Part shown: positions 48,602 through 61,947 of the stretch, one piece after another
Layout: every line of letters starts with the position of its first letter
How positions within the stretch are numbered: the first letter of the stretch is position 1
Source: Sapria himalayana
Lineage: Eukaryota; Streptophyta; Magnoliopsida; Malpighiales; Rafflesiaceae
Length of the DNA: 64,000 nt
Reading direction: 5' to 3'
Assembly (NCBI GenBank): GCA_029783825.1
Contig: JAREIK010005785.1
Span: 124,001 to 188,000 of the forward strand
Made by a program: the position numbers and the translations under genes
The notes under the pieces: generated by a model
What the model was told of the DNA's origin: nothing
The model's input: the letters and a program-made list of their open reading frames with translations, nothing else
The model's database searches: none

Positions 48602-50813
48602 ATTTATGTATCCCACCATTGATCTATATATATATATATGTCTATCTTTCTATCTATTTATCTATTTATCTATCTATCTTTCTATATATATATATATATA
48701 TATCTATTTATGTATCCCACCATTGATCTATATATATATATATGTCTATCTTTCTATCTATTTATCTATTTATCTATCTATCTATCTATATCTTTTTTAA
48801 TCTATCTATGAATATAAATATCAATCTCTCTATCATTTTCTCTAACAATCTCTCTAATTATCTTTATATCTATATATCTATCTATCTGCCTTTATATCAA
48901 TTTATCTATTTATCTATTATGAATCTATCTATATATCTATCTATTTTTAAGTCTATCTATCTATCTTTTTATCTATGTAATTATATTTCTATGTAACTAT
49001 ATATTTATCTATATATCTATCTATCTATCTATCTGCATATCTATCTATCATTCTATCTATTTATCTATTTGTCCATCACTCTATCTATATGTCTATATTT
49101 TTTCTATCTTTCTATCAATCTATATGTCTATATTTCTTTATGATTATATTTCTATATTTTAATTTCGCTATTATTCTGCAAATCTATCTATCTTTCTATC
49201 TGACTATATATCTTTCTATCTATCTATATGTGTATCTATCTATCTATCTATTTGTCTATTTAGCTGTGTTTCTATCTTTCTATCTATCTATATGTCTATC
49301 TATCTATCTGTCTATCTATCTATCTGTCTATCTATATGTATATCTATTTGTCTATCTATTTATCTATCTATCTTTTTATCAATTTGACTATTTATCTATC
49401 TATCAATTATCTATTTGTCTATTTTCATCTATCTATCAATCTATATATTAATCTATCTATCAATCTATATATCTATTTGTCTATCTATCTATCTATCTAT
49501 TTTTCTATCCATCTTTTTGTCTATCTATTTTACTGTCTATTTGTCTAACTATAAGACCTTTTCTCTCTCTATCTATCTATATATCTATCTAATTATCTTT
49601 CTTTCTATATCTAAATCTTTTTGTCTATATATATATATATATATGGGAATCTATCTATCAATTAATTAATCTATCTATCTATCTATGTATCTATCAATCT
49701 TTTAATCTATCTATCTATCAATATATCTATCAATTTATTTATTAATCAGCCTATTAGTCTATTTATTAATCTTTCTATCAATTTGTCAATCTATCTATTT
49801 ATCTATAAATCTTTCTATTTTGTTGTATATCTATATATCTTTCTGTCTATCTATCTATATGTTTGTCTATCTATTCGTCTATCTACCTATCCGTCTATCT
49901 ATTTGTCGATCAAATTTTCTATATCTCTGTCAATTTGTCTATCAATCTATCAATCAATCTATACATCATTCTAGTTATCAATAGGTCTATCTATCTATAT
50001 TTTTATCGGTTTCTCTATCAATCTATCTATTTGTCTATTTTTATTTTTTTTCTATCATTTTATGTAATTATTTGTTTGTTTGTCTATGTGTATATATACC
50101 TACTTACCTAATTGTCTGCTTTCCTGACTATTTTCCTAAATGTATATCTATTTATTTGTTTTACTATTTATTTATTTATTTATCTATTTATTTATCTATT
50201 TATTTATCTATATGTCTATCTATTTATCTATATCTATCTATCTATCTATCAATATATCTATTTATCTATTGATATATTAGTGTATCTATCTATATTTCTA
50301 CTTGTCTATCTATTTATCTACGTACCTACCTACCTATCTATCTATCTATCTATCTACCTTTCTATCGATCTATTTATCTATATATCTATCATCTATTTAT
50401 TTATTTATATGTTTATCAAAGTGTCTTTCCATATATCTATATATCTATTTATTGATTTGACTATCTATTTGTCTATCTTTATATCTATTAATATATCAAT
50501 CTATTTATCTTTTTATCTAGCTTACTGCCTATCTATCAGTCTAACTAAGTATCTATCTATTTGTATATTTGTTTATCTATCTATCTATCTATCAGTCTAT
50601 CTATTTGTCTATCTATATGTCTATCTATCATTCTTTCTTTTTCTTTATATATTTGTCTATCTATTTGTCTATCTAACTATATATCTATATGTGTGTGTGT
50701 ATGTATTAGTTTTATAATCTATTTATATATCTATCTACCTGTTTGTCTTTCTATATATATACTTATCTATCTATCTATCTATCTATGTATTTATCTAAAT
50801 ATCTGTATAATAA

Positions 50814-50869
<56 letters not shown>

Positions 50870-51016
50870 TCTATTTGTCTATCTATCTTTCTATCTTTAT
50901 AACTATCTATCTATCTATCTATCTATATTTCTATCTATGACTTTGTTTATCTGTCAATCTACCAATCTATATCTCTATCAATTAATCTATCTATCTTCTA
51001 ATTTTCTATCTATCTT

Positions 51017-51047
<31 letters not shown>

Positions 51048-53100
51048 GTCAATCAATCAATTATCTTTCTATCTATCTATCTATCATCTATCTATATTTC
51101 TATCTATCTATAAATTTATCTATCTGTCAATCTATTTATCTATCTATTTTTTATTTATGTCTATCTATCTGTCTATCTATTTGTCTATCTTTCTTTCTAT
51201 CTATGTGTCAATATATTATCATATCTATCTATACGAGTATCTATCATTTTATCTATATATTTGACTGTTTATCTATCTATGTATCATTCCATATATCTTT
51301 TTATTAATCTATCAATCAATCTATCCAACAATATGTCTATCAATCAATCTATCAAAATATCATTAAATCAATCTATCTATCTATGTATATATCTATTTAT
51401 CTATCTATTTATAAATCAATTTATAAATCTATTTATCTATCTACCTTTATGTTTGTTTAATTGTTAGTCTATCTATCAAATTGTGTATCTACTTATTTGT
51501 TAGACTTTTTTTATTTATATGTCTATCTATATATCTATCAATCTATCTTTTTATCTATCCATCTATCTATTTATCTGTCTATCTAACTATTTATCTATCT
51601 AATTATATGTACATATATTTATCTATATTTCTATATACTATTTATCTATCTGTATGTCTATCAGTCTGTCTAACTATATATCTATTTATCTATATGTCTA
51701 ACTATCTATCTAATGATTTGACTATCTATATTTCCATCCATCTATCTATTTATCTATTTATCTATCTATCTATTTATCTATTTATCTATCTATCTATCTA
51801 TTTGTCTGTATATCTGTCTATCTATTTGTCTATCTATCTATGTATCTATATATCTATCTGTCTATCAATCTATGTATCAATATATCTATATATCTATTTA
51901 TATGTCTGTCTATCTTTCTATTTATCTCTCTATCGATATGTGTGTCTTTCTATTTACCAATCTTTTCTTTCTATTAAATTTCTTTATTTATTTATCTATC
52001 TAAGTATCTATATATTGATCAATGTATCTATTCGTCTATCTATCGATTTATCTATCTTTCTATTAATCTATCAATCTATCAATCTATTTATTGATCTATC
52101 AATATTTCAATCTATCTTTCCCTGACTATAAGTCAATCATATAGCTTTCTATCAATCTATCTATTAATCTGACTATCAAAATATCTATCAATATTTATTT
52201 TATCTTTCTATCTATTTATTTTTCTATCTATATATCTATCTGTTTATGTATCTATCTATCTCTCTTACTATCAAACTATTTATAATTTTGACTATCAACC
52301 TATTGTGTATCAATCAATCAATTTATCTATCTGTCTATGAATCTTTCTAACTATTTATTTGTCTTATTTATCTATTTGTTAATCAATTAATTTATCTATT
52401 TATCAATCTATTTATTTATCTTCATATCAATTTATTTGACTAACTATATGTTTATTTCTTTGTTTGTCTATCCATCTATCAAAATGTCTAATAAACTGTG
52501 GATCTATAAGTATATTTATCTTTTTATCTATCTACCATTTAATCAATCTATCTTTCTATATTTCCATCAATCTGTCTATCAATCACTCTATCATTCTATC
52601 AATCAATATCTGAATCAATCATTCTATCAATCAATATATATATATATTTATCCATCTATCTTTTTATTTATATATCTATCTATCTATGTTTCTTTCTATT
52701 TACTTGTCAATCTATCTATCAATCTATCTATTTTTCTGTTTATCTATCTCTCTATATGTATATTTCTAATTTTTTGTCTATCTATTTATCTGTCTATATA
52801 GCTATCTATCTATCTATTAGACTTGTATCTATCGTTCTACTTGTCTATTTGTCTATTTTTCTATTTGTCTATTTGTCTTTTATCTCTCTATCTATCTGCC
52901 TGTTTATCTATCTATCAATTTATCTATCTATCTGTCTTTCAATCTGTCTATATAACTACTTATGAATCTTTCTAACAATCTTTCTATCTTTTTGTCTATA
53001 AATATGTATATCTATCTATTTATCTATTTGTTTATATATCTCTCTATCAATCTCTCTATTTATTTATATATCTATCTATCTATCTATCTATCTATATGTC

Positions 53101-53159
<59 letters not shown>

Positions 53160-55393
53160 ATATGACTATCTATTTGTCTATCTATCTTTCTACCTACCAA
53201 TCTGTCTATCTATCTATATATCAATCTTTTAGTCTTTTATTTTTCTTTATATATATATATATATATCTCTCTCTCTCTCTCTTTATCTATCTATCAATCA
53301 TACAATCTATCTATCTGTCTATCTAGATGTCTATTTATTTTTTAATCAATCTATCCATCTTTGTATATATATATCAGCCTAACAATCTATTTAAATATCT
53401 ATCTTACTTTCTTTCTATATCTTTATCTATCTATCTATCTCTATATCCATCTTTCTATCTATCTATTTGTCTATCAATATGCCAAACAATCTATCTATCA
53501 ATATATCTATCAATATATCTATCATTATGTATGTTAGTATGTCTATTAATCTGTCTCTCATTCTTTCTATCATTCTATCTATTAATTTGTCTATCTTTTT
53601 ATCTATATATCTATCTGTTTTTTTAGCTATCTATCTTTTTTTATTATCTATCTATCTGATTGTCTATCTATCTATATATCTATCTATTTGTTTATCAATT
53701 TGTCTATTTATCTATCTATGTATTTAATTATCAAACTACATATCTATCTATTTGTCTATTTGTCTATCTACAAATCTATTTGCCTGTCTATCCGTCTGTT
53801 TATTTGTGATTCTATCTTTTTGCCTATTTGTTTGATTGTTAGTCTTTCATTCTATGTGTCTATTTGTATGTTTGTCTAACGGCTTGTCTGCCTAGCTACC
53901 AAATTTTCTACCTGCTTGACTACTTACCTATTAGTCTATCTATCTATCTATCTATCTATCTATTTTACTATCAATTTGAATATCAATCAATCGGTCTATC
54001 TATTACCTATCTGTCTATCTAACTATCTACCTATAGATCTAACTATTTATCTAACTGGCTATCTATTACTCTATTTATTTATCTATCTATCTACTTGTCT
54101 AGCTTTCTTTCTATCAATCTCTCTATATATCTTTCTATCTATGTGTATATCTTTCTGTCTATCTATCTATCTATATATTTTTTTATATGTTTATCTATTA
54201 GTCTATCTATCTATCTACTTGTCTATCTATCAATCTACCTATTTATCGATCTATCTGATAGTATACTATAAGTATATCTATCTTTCTATCTATTTGTCTA
54301 TTTATTTGACTATCTATCTATCTATCTATTTATATGAGTATCTCTCTATTTATCTATTTGTAGATATATCTGCATATTTTTTCTATCTATCTATAAATCA
54401 TTTTTTCTGTATATCTATCTATCTACCTATCAATATGTTTATCTATATGTCTATTTATCAGCCTATTTATCTTTCTTATTATGTATCTATATATCTATCT
54501 ATCTGTCTATCAATTTTCTATCTATTTGTCTACCTATCTGTCTATCTAAATATATATTAATCTACCTATCTATTTATCTATCTATATATATATCAGTCTA
54601 ATAATCTATTTATATATATATATCGATCTATCTGTCTATCAATTTGTTTAACTATATGTCGATCTATCTATCTATCTATTTGTCTATCTATCTATCTATC
54701 TATTTTTCTAACTATATATCTATCTTTCTATCTGTTTATCTATCTATTTATCCATCAATCTTTCTATCAATCTCTCTTTCTATCTATCTATATATCTATC
54801 TGTCTTTTTTTCTTCCTATCTATTTGACTAATAATTTTGTCTATATAACTATCTATCTATCTATATGTCTATGTATCTATTTATCTATCCATTAATATAT
54901 CTATCTAATAATCTGTTGATCTATCTATCTATCTTTTTATGAATCAATCTAAATATCTGTCTATCTATCAATCAATGAATCTATCTATCTATGGATCTAT
55001 CTAGAATTGTATAACAAAATGTATATCAATCTATTTATCACTTTTTCTTTCAATCTGTGTATCTATCTGTGTATTTATGTATCAATCTATCTATCAATTT
55101 ATCAAACGATCGATCTATCTATCTATCTTTTTCTATTTATCTGTCTATCTAACTAACTATCATCTATCACTCTTCTATCTTTCTCTCCATCTATATATAT
55201 ATATATTTCTATCTATCTATCTATCTTTGTATCAATCTTTCTGTCTTTTTATTTTTCTATCTAACTATTTATCTATCTATCTCTCTATATATCTATATTT
55301 ATGTATATCTATCTATCTATTTTTTAATCTATCAAGCTATCTATCTATCTATAAATCTGACTATCTATATGTCTATCTATCTATCTATCTAAC

Positions 55394-55428
<35 letters not shown>

Positions 55429-55509
55429 TTTTGTCTGGTATATCTTTTTGGATATCAATTTACTACTATTTGTTTATATATCTGTCTATCTATCTATCTA
55501 TCTATATAA
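48035..55509. repeat. GATA/CTAT satellite, block D
   Basis: About 7.5 kb, same orientation as blocks A-C. Pure (TA)n runs have expanded inside it at 48572-48598, 50817-50866 and 53104-53157, and a (TG)n at 55395-55424. The array stops abruptly at about 55509, where a 25-bp phrase aagattattgtaaaattt is duplicated before the copia remnant. Plus-strand open frames are repeat translations. Confidence 0.95.
48560..48790. repeat. 104-bp tandem duplication inside block D
   Basis: The non-satellite phrase atgtatcccaccattgatct occurs twice (tcccac at 48611 and 48715) with matching flanks of (TA)n and tctttctatctatttatcta. The offset is 104 bp. Near identity indicates a recent event. Confidence 0.85.
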
Positions 55510-57069
55510 GATTATTGTAAAATTTACCTAATAAGATTATTGTAAAATTTTCAGGTATTTTAAAGAAAATGTCATTAAACTCACTTGCTAAAATTCTCAA
55601 ATAGAATAAACTCGATAGGTTCAATTTCATAGATTGGAAAAAAAACTTTGACATTTCTATGACTTCTAAGAACTATAAATATATTTTTAAGGATTTATGC
55701 TCGAATAAATCTCATGAAGGAGCAACCAATGAAAGAACCAAACCTTATGAGAAATGGATAAAGGCCGATGAGATGATGAAGTATTATATTTTGGTTTCTT
55801 TATCACATATACTCCATCATCAACATTAGTTCATAGCTACTACCTATGATGCAATATTTAATTACAAAGAAATGTTTGGGAATTATACTCGTTATGAGAT
55901 TGATGTGTATTTTTAGATTGATATTTTTCTCTAGTAGCTTGCATATTCTTTTAGGAAATTCTACCTAAGTGATAACATGAATAAACTTGATTGAACATTA
56001 GTAATTGCTTAAAAAATTAGTATCAGCTGAAAGTATTAATAGAAAACAATATTGAGTGTTAGTGGTCGAAAAGACTTCTTCTAAAATGAAGGGTATGAAG
56101 AGGAAGAAATTTCAAAAAACATGATGATATTTCATAGATAGCTTCAAAGTCACAAGTGGGAGTGAAAATTTCTAAAGAAAAATTTTTTATTGTAATTAGT
56201 CAGAACACTAGAAGCAGTGTCTATTTTATCTCATAAAGATGAAAAATCAAGATAAATATGAATTATTTTCGTTATTAGTAGTTGAAATATGTTTAGTGTT
56301 GGTATCTACGAATACTTGGTATGTAGATATGGATGACACCAATAATGTTTGTAATTATTTTTTGTGGTTATAAGAAATTAGAAAATTAAGTGGTGGTGAA
56401 ATTGATTTTCATTATTTGCATTGAAAATACCATAAAGGCAATGGCTATTTTAGTGGGAGATTGATTGCTTCTATTTGAGAGTGATATTATTTGAGTTTTA
56501 AGAGATTGTATTTATGTAGCTTCAATCAAAAGAAACTTAATTTCTATTTACAATTCGATTAAGAATGAATTTATCTTTTCATTCAATAAATTAATCACAA
56601 TTTATTTTTATAAGAATTTTTTTTATTCTACTACAATAAAAGATAACATTTCTATTATTGTCATTATTTCTACTCTACTGCAATGATATGAGTCAAATAA
56701 TATCAATATCTTATCATATAAATAAAAATATCATTCTAATATGAACTAAATCAATATTTGGCACTTACACCTAGGGCATATAAATATAAAATGAATTTTT
56801 AGATTAGTTAAAGATAGAACTTTAGAATTTTTTTGAATGGGAAAACACTTTCATCTTGCAAAATCTTGCCTAAGAGCAAAAATGTCCAAGCAAGCCTTTA
56901 TGGAAAAGAGCAATATAGCCAAAAAAAAATATTGGAGCTAGTTCATTCTGATATGTGGAGCCATGACTATCCAAGAAAGGATAATGTTGAGTACTTTATC
57001 ATATTTATTGATTATTACTCAAGACATGAGTATATTTATTTGTATCAAATGAATAGGGTTCTCAATGCA
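55510..57069 (+). pseudogene. Ty1/copia gag-protease-integrase remnant
   Basis: ATG 55569 opens a copia gag (SLNSLAKIL, stop, NKLDRFNFIDWKKNFDISMT; YEKWIKADEMMKYYILVSLS; YKEMFGNYTRYEID) with TAG at 55602-55604 and a later TAG where Gln is expected. At about 56300-56360 the protease box WYVDMDDTNNVCN has lost the D-S/T-G active site. GAG-pre-integrase VASIKRNLISIYNS lies at about 56515. The integrase core at 56905-57060 reads KILELVHSDMW and EYFIIFIDYYSR. No LTR, primer-binding site, RT or RNase H is seen. It is truncated on the left near the satellite and on the right by the LINE remnant. Confidence 0.82.
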
Positions 57070-59037
57070 TGACAAATAGACATATTTTCGATTATAAAAA
57101 CAAAGCTAAATCAGGAAAAGATAATGCGTCTAATGAAATCAAAATTTAAAAATTTTGATTACCTTGACAATTTCTCTTGTCAACAAAATGGAAGAAACGA
57201 GTTACTATGGGATAGAGATAGACTTATCACACAAATAGAAGAAATATCCTCCTCTTCCCAATATATTTATGTGAAGATAAAAGACACATTAGAAAACAAA
57301 GTATAGAATAATAATAGTCTATGGCCTCCACTCGATAGTCAATAGAAGATCATTATGAGAAAGCCCAATTCTTCAAGGCACTTAAAATTCATCTCCCTAG
57401 ATCATAATTGGTGATTTTAACTTTTCACTATCAGCATTGGATAGGAATGGTGGTAGAGTAGTCTCAACTTATGAATGCCTCATTTTTATAAATTATTGCT
57501 CTACTCTTAAAATCGAAGATATTCTATCTTCTGGTTCTTTCTTCACTTAGACCAATGGTAAAATGGCAAGTAAACTTGACAGAGCAATGATCAATAAGGA
57601 ATGGGTTAATCTCTCACTTGATACTAATGCAAATTTTTTCCCCCTACTATATTCTTCAATCACTATATGATATTGATATCTACTGAAATTAGTCCTCAAG
57701 GTTCCTTCAAATTCTATAAAATATAGTTAACTCACAAAGAATTTCCATTGATACTGCTCAATATCTAGAAGTAAAAATAGTTGGGATCTATAATGTTCCA
57801 GGTCATTAAAAAGCTCAAAATACTTAATGATCCACGAAAAAAACTTAACGAGAAATATTTTGGACACTTAAGTGCAAAAGTGTTCTTAACTAGACAAGCC
57901 CTCCAAACTACTTAAAGAAAATTCTTGAAGATACCAATATATATGTTAAAGCTGAGGAACCCAAATTAAGAGTAAAATTGAGGTTATTGGAGGCTGAACT
58001 ATATTTTCTTAGACAAAAATCCAAATTTAAGTATCTAAAACAAAGAAGAGGTGCACTAAGTTTTTTCATATTCTTTCTATTGTCAGGCTACAAAGAAATA
58101 AAATAGTATCAGTCATGAAAGAAAATAATGAATTTTCTACTTCTTATAAAGAAATTTCTGCTACTTTTTTAGAATACTATAAAAAACTATTGGATTCTTC
58201 AAATGATAGAGTATCCTTATGTGATTCAGTTATCCATAGTGAGAAAACTATCGCCGATTCTAAACACCATCTATTACCACTACATTTATCATCTAAATAA
58301 ATAAAAGAAGCCTTATTCTTGATGGGAGGGACAAAATATCATGGGCTAGATGGATATAACGTAGAGTTTTTTAAAGAATCGTGAAGGGGAATTGGTAAAG
58401 ATGTTACCAGTGTTGTACAAAGCTTCTTCCACTCTAGTAAATTACTTAAGCAAATTAATCATGCATATATTACATTAATTCCAAAAACCTCTAATGCTAC
58501 TTTAGTCAAAGATTATAGGACTATCTCTTGTTGGTCATATATAAGCTCATATCTTAATTAATATCTAAAAGGCTCCAAGGCATCCTAAGAGACAATAAAT
58601 CTATCCCAAATAGCATATATTAAAGGAAGATTAATATCGAATAATTTCTTACACTCTTAAAACTTGATTCAGAAATATGTAAGAAGAAGAATATCCTTTA
58701 GATGCTTCCTCGAGATTGATCTTCAAAAAGTGTTTGACACGATTAGTTGGGATTTCTTGAAAGAATCCCTTATTGCCTTATATTTTCCAAAAAAAAAAAT
58801 TATAGATGTTATCTATGAATGCGTATCCACTGCAATCTTTTCTATCTCCATAAATGGAAAATTTTATGAGTTCTTTAAAGGAGAAAGAGACTAAGACAAA
58901 GAGATCCCCTTTCTTCTTATTTGTTCACTATTTGCATGGAATACCTATCCAGGTTGCTCATCAAGGCCACTAATTCTGATGGATTCTTCTTTCACCCTGG
59001 TTGCTCTTCCTTAAGACAAGGAGATCGCTGACAAATA
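57070..59037 (+). pseudogene. LINE remnant: endonuclease C-half and RT N-half
   Basis: From about 57079 it reads IDIFSIIKTKLNQEKIMRLM, KSKFKNFDYLDNFS, NGRNELLWD, then GDFNFSLSALDRNGGRVVST and NGKMASKLDRAMINKEWVN of an L1-type endonuclease. RT follows with FLEYYKKLL, ITLIPKTSNATLVKDYRTIS, FLEIDLQKVFDTISWDFLKE and RQRDPLSSYLFTICMEYL. It stops before the catalytic YADD box. No poly-A and no ORF1. A 9-bp repeat TGACAAATA lies at both edges (57070-57078 and 59029-59037). Stops and frame changes are frequent. It differs from the LINE at 4922-11737 and has no RNase H part. Confidence 0.82.
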
Positions 59038-59140
59038 AATATTGATTTATATAGTTGGGTAATTTAAATTTCAACATTGATAATGCATGAACATCATATT
59101 TCAATAAAAATATTAGATTTGCATATTATTTTATTTTGAA
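59038..59140. other. Short AT-rich spacer
   Basis: Nothing recognised between the LINE remnant and the microsatellite cluster. Confidence 0.4.
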
Positions 59141-59148
59141 ATTCATAC

Positions 59149-59183
<35 letters not shown>

Positions 59184-59620
59184 ATATAATAGATGCATAA
59201 TTATCAATACACATATAATAGATGTCGTATATGTAATCTATATTTATACACACACACACACACACATGTATAATTATATATAGATATAGGTGTATATGTA
59301 TACATAAATACATACATACACATACATACATATATATATATATATGTATGTATGTGTATGTATGTATTTATATATCTATATATGTACTATACACATATGA
59401 TGTGTGTGTGTGTGTGTGTGCAGTATGCATATATATACTACTATTAAATGTTTACTTGTGTGTGCATGTGTGTAAGGATATATACATGATAGTAAATACA
59501 CACACACACATGTAATATGTACATATACACTTCTAATTAAAAGTTTATCTGTGTGTGTGTGTGTACATAATCTTATATGAATATATATAGATTATATATA
59601 TATATATATATATATAATAT
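59141..59620. repeat. Compound microsatellite cluster
   Basis: Interleaved (ACAT)n, (TA)n, (CA)n, (TG)n and (TATG)n tracts, for example (TA)n at 59160-59182, (AC)n at 59250-59266, (TG)n at 59400-59420 and (TA)n at 59590-59616. acatacata runs before 59340 and tatgtatgt runs after it are inverse of each other. Confidence 0.85.
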
Positions 59621-61330
59621 TGTACATGAATAGTATTTGGGAAGAAGAGAAGAGAGTGGTGGCAACAATGACTTATATGTTTTTATTTTTGGGTAAAAAA
59701 AATTTAGGCTTGCTGTATCGGATAGTATTTTACTTTGATTTGGGTTATATTTTAGGATTAGGTAGGATCTTGGGATGCTATCCCATATGTTGATAGATCC
59801 AACCGATATTTTTATTCAAATAAATTTATATGGCGAATTTTTTAGGATGAAAAAACTTATGTGAAGAACATAATCTATTTTATATTTTTTAGTATACCAA
59901 AACATAAATATTTTATATTTTGTTGTACTTTTTACAAAATACGAAAATTTGGATACTTTTTTTTTGTACATATTTTGTAATTAGTGTAACTAAACATAAA
60001 CTTTTATTTTTATGAAAAAAAAGACAAATTGTTATAATCCTTCAAGATGATTCAATGACAAATTCTCTCACTTTTTATTTTTGGCGGATTCACTTATCTG
60101 CCAAAGTAATGATATAAAGATAGAATTTTATGAAACTAATGTGCTTTGAAAATATTTTAAAAAAATGGCCCAAATTTTAATATTTAACTTTTGATAATTA
60201 TAATATATTAATAACAAAATACCCCTCCCATGCGGCACCACATTCAAAAAAAAATGTGACATTTAAAAAAAAAATTTTTTGAATAGGGATTGACCCAAAT
60301 GGTTTAAAATTAAACAAAGTTGTGTGGCTTGGACCCGGCCTCATGTGACACAAATGTTAAAAAAAAGAAGTCCCAGTCAGCTTCACTCTCTGCATAATTT
60401 TCATGCTAACCATATATTTTTAACCTAATTTTTTGTTATTTTCTTAATTTTTTATTATACATATAATAATTTATGTATAGGAATAGATATTAAAAAAAGT
60501 TTCAATTCGGAAATAATTAAGAAAAAAATCTGAATTTTAAAAATTAATTAAATTGATCATCAAAATTAAAAATATTTATATTTTAATGTTGTTATATGCA
60601 TCAATATGATAGTGAAACTATCACTCACTTACTATGTTCTCAATTTAAAGAACTCTAGTTTATATTTTAAAACACATATTATATAGACACACAACATACA
60701 CTATATACAGATAATATATATTTATAAAATATATAGTCTATCGATAATATATTTAAATATAACATATATATGTTGCATATATACATAATATATTCATAGG
60801 CACACATACATGTTGAATATTGATATCATATATATATATATATAAAGTATATAAAGAGCAATCAACTCTTTACATAAATTTCCCTAATATAAAAATTTCA
60901 AATTGAAGACATTACTTAATTTTCACTAATATAAAAACTCAAGTAAATGATTGAATGAAAATATTTAAATATTTATATTTTGGTCCAATCAAGAAGAGAA
61001 GCCAAGAATGTAATTACAATCATTATAAAAATTGTATATGGTGATTTATTTAAATATTTAGATACGTATAAAATGTTTTTAAACATTTATACAAGTGTAA
61101 CTATTTAAATAAATATTTATACCTATATAAACTTATATAAACATACGAACATCTATATGTTATATATGACTGTGTGTGTGTGTGTGTACACAAATATTAA
61201 TTGTTTTTTTCTCTTTATTTATTTTGTTTTTAATTCATTTAAATTTTGAAAGTTATATATAAACAATTTTATTTTTGATATAGAGTTATAATATTATATA
61301 TAAATGGTTATATATTACTGGGGAACATAT
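59621..61330. other. AT-rich non-coding stretch
   Basis: No open frame of note. The phrase accaaaacataaatatttt at 59896 recurs at 61784, so a small dispersed repeat is likely. A (TG)n lies at about 61172-61190. A GC-richer patch at 60230-60420 has no recognised content. Confidence 0.45.
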
Positions 61331-61405
61331 CTTTCATCCCTAAGGATTTAACTCGCGTCCCTAGAATAAGAGCATTCAATCTCTTTACCAAATTGAATAA
61401 CAAGC
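61331..61405 (-). ncRNA. Degenerate tRNA-like sequence (pol III box A/B-like)
   Basis: The minus strand reads AATTCAATTTGGTAAAGAG (D-arm / box A-like) and, about 25 bases later, GGGACGCGAGTTAAATCC (T-arm / box B-like, with the GTTCGA core degraded to GTTAAA). Acceptor-stem pairing is not visible, so a working tRNA is excluded. A tRNA pseudogene or the head of a tRNA-derived SINE would fit. Confidence 0.3.
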
Positions 61406-61850
61406 TATTAGTATATAATCTATATAGACTTATGTAAACGTGTAAACATTTACAAATAACCTTATATTTTTATATTAATTTTAAAATTTTTATATATAAC
61501 ATATGTATTCATAAATAATATGTAATTTATATAGACATATATATATATATATATGTTTATAAATATTTATACATTACATATAAATGTTGGTATGCTTAGA
61601 AACATGTATACTTAAATACATTAATGTAAATATTTAATCTTATAAAAATGTTTAGTTAAATGTTTTTGAAAATAGTTTATATAAATGTATATATAAACAT
61701 TTTGAAAAACTTTGTTTTTGAAAATTATTTCACTATTTTTTTTATGATAGAAAGAATATTTTTGGGTTTTCATTTTTGAGTGCACCAAAACATAAATATT
61801 TTTAGATTTGGTGCCTTTTTTAAATATTTTTTGAGTGCACCAAACAAAAA
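61406..61850. other. AT-rich spacer with short direct repeat
   Basis: tttttgagtgcaccaaa occurs at about 61773 and about 61828 (55-bp offset), just left of the palindrome. Otherwise AT-rich and uninformative. Confidence 0.45.
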
Positions 61851-61864
61851 AAACATAGAAAGAT

Positions 61865-61931
<67 letters not shown>

Positions 61932-61947
61932 TAATCTTTCTATGTTT
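61851..61947. repeat. 97-bp palindrome with (TA)n core
   Basis: The left arm aaacatagaaagattact and right arm agtaatctttctatgttt are exact reverse complements and enclose about 60 bp of (TA)n, itself self-complementary. The whole can fold into one long hairpin or cruciform. Confidence 0.9.

Noticed and set aside
59143..59331. Cys/Tyr/Ile-rich minus-strand frame
   Set aside because: It is a translation of (TG)n, (TA)n and (TATG)n microsatellites.
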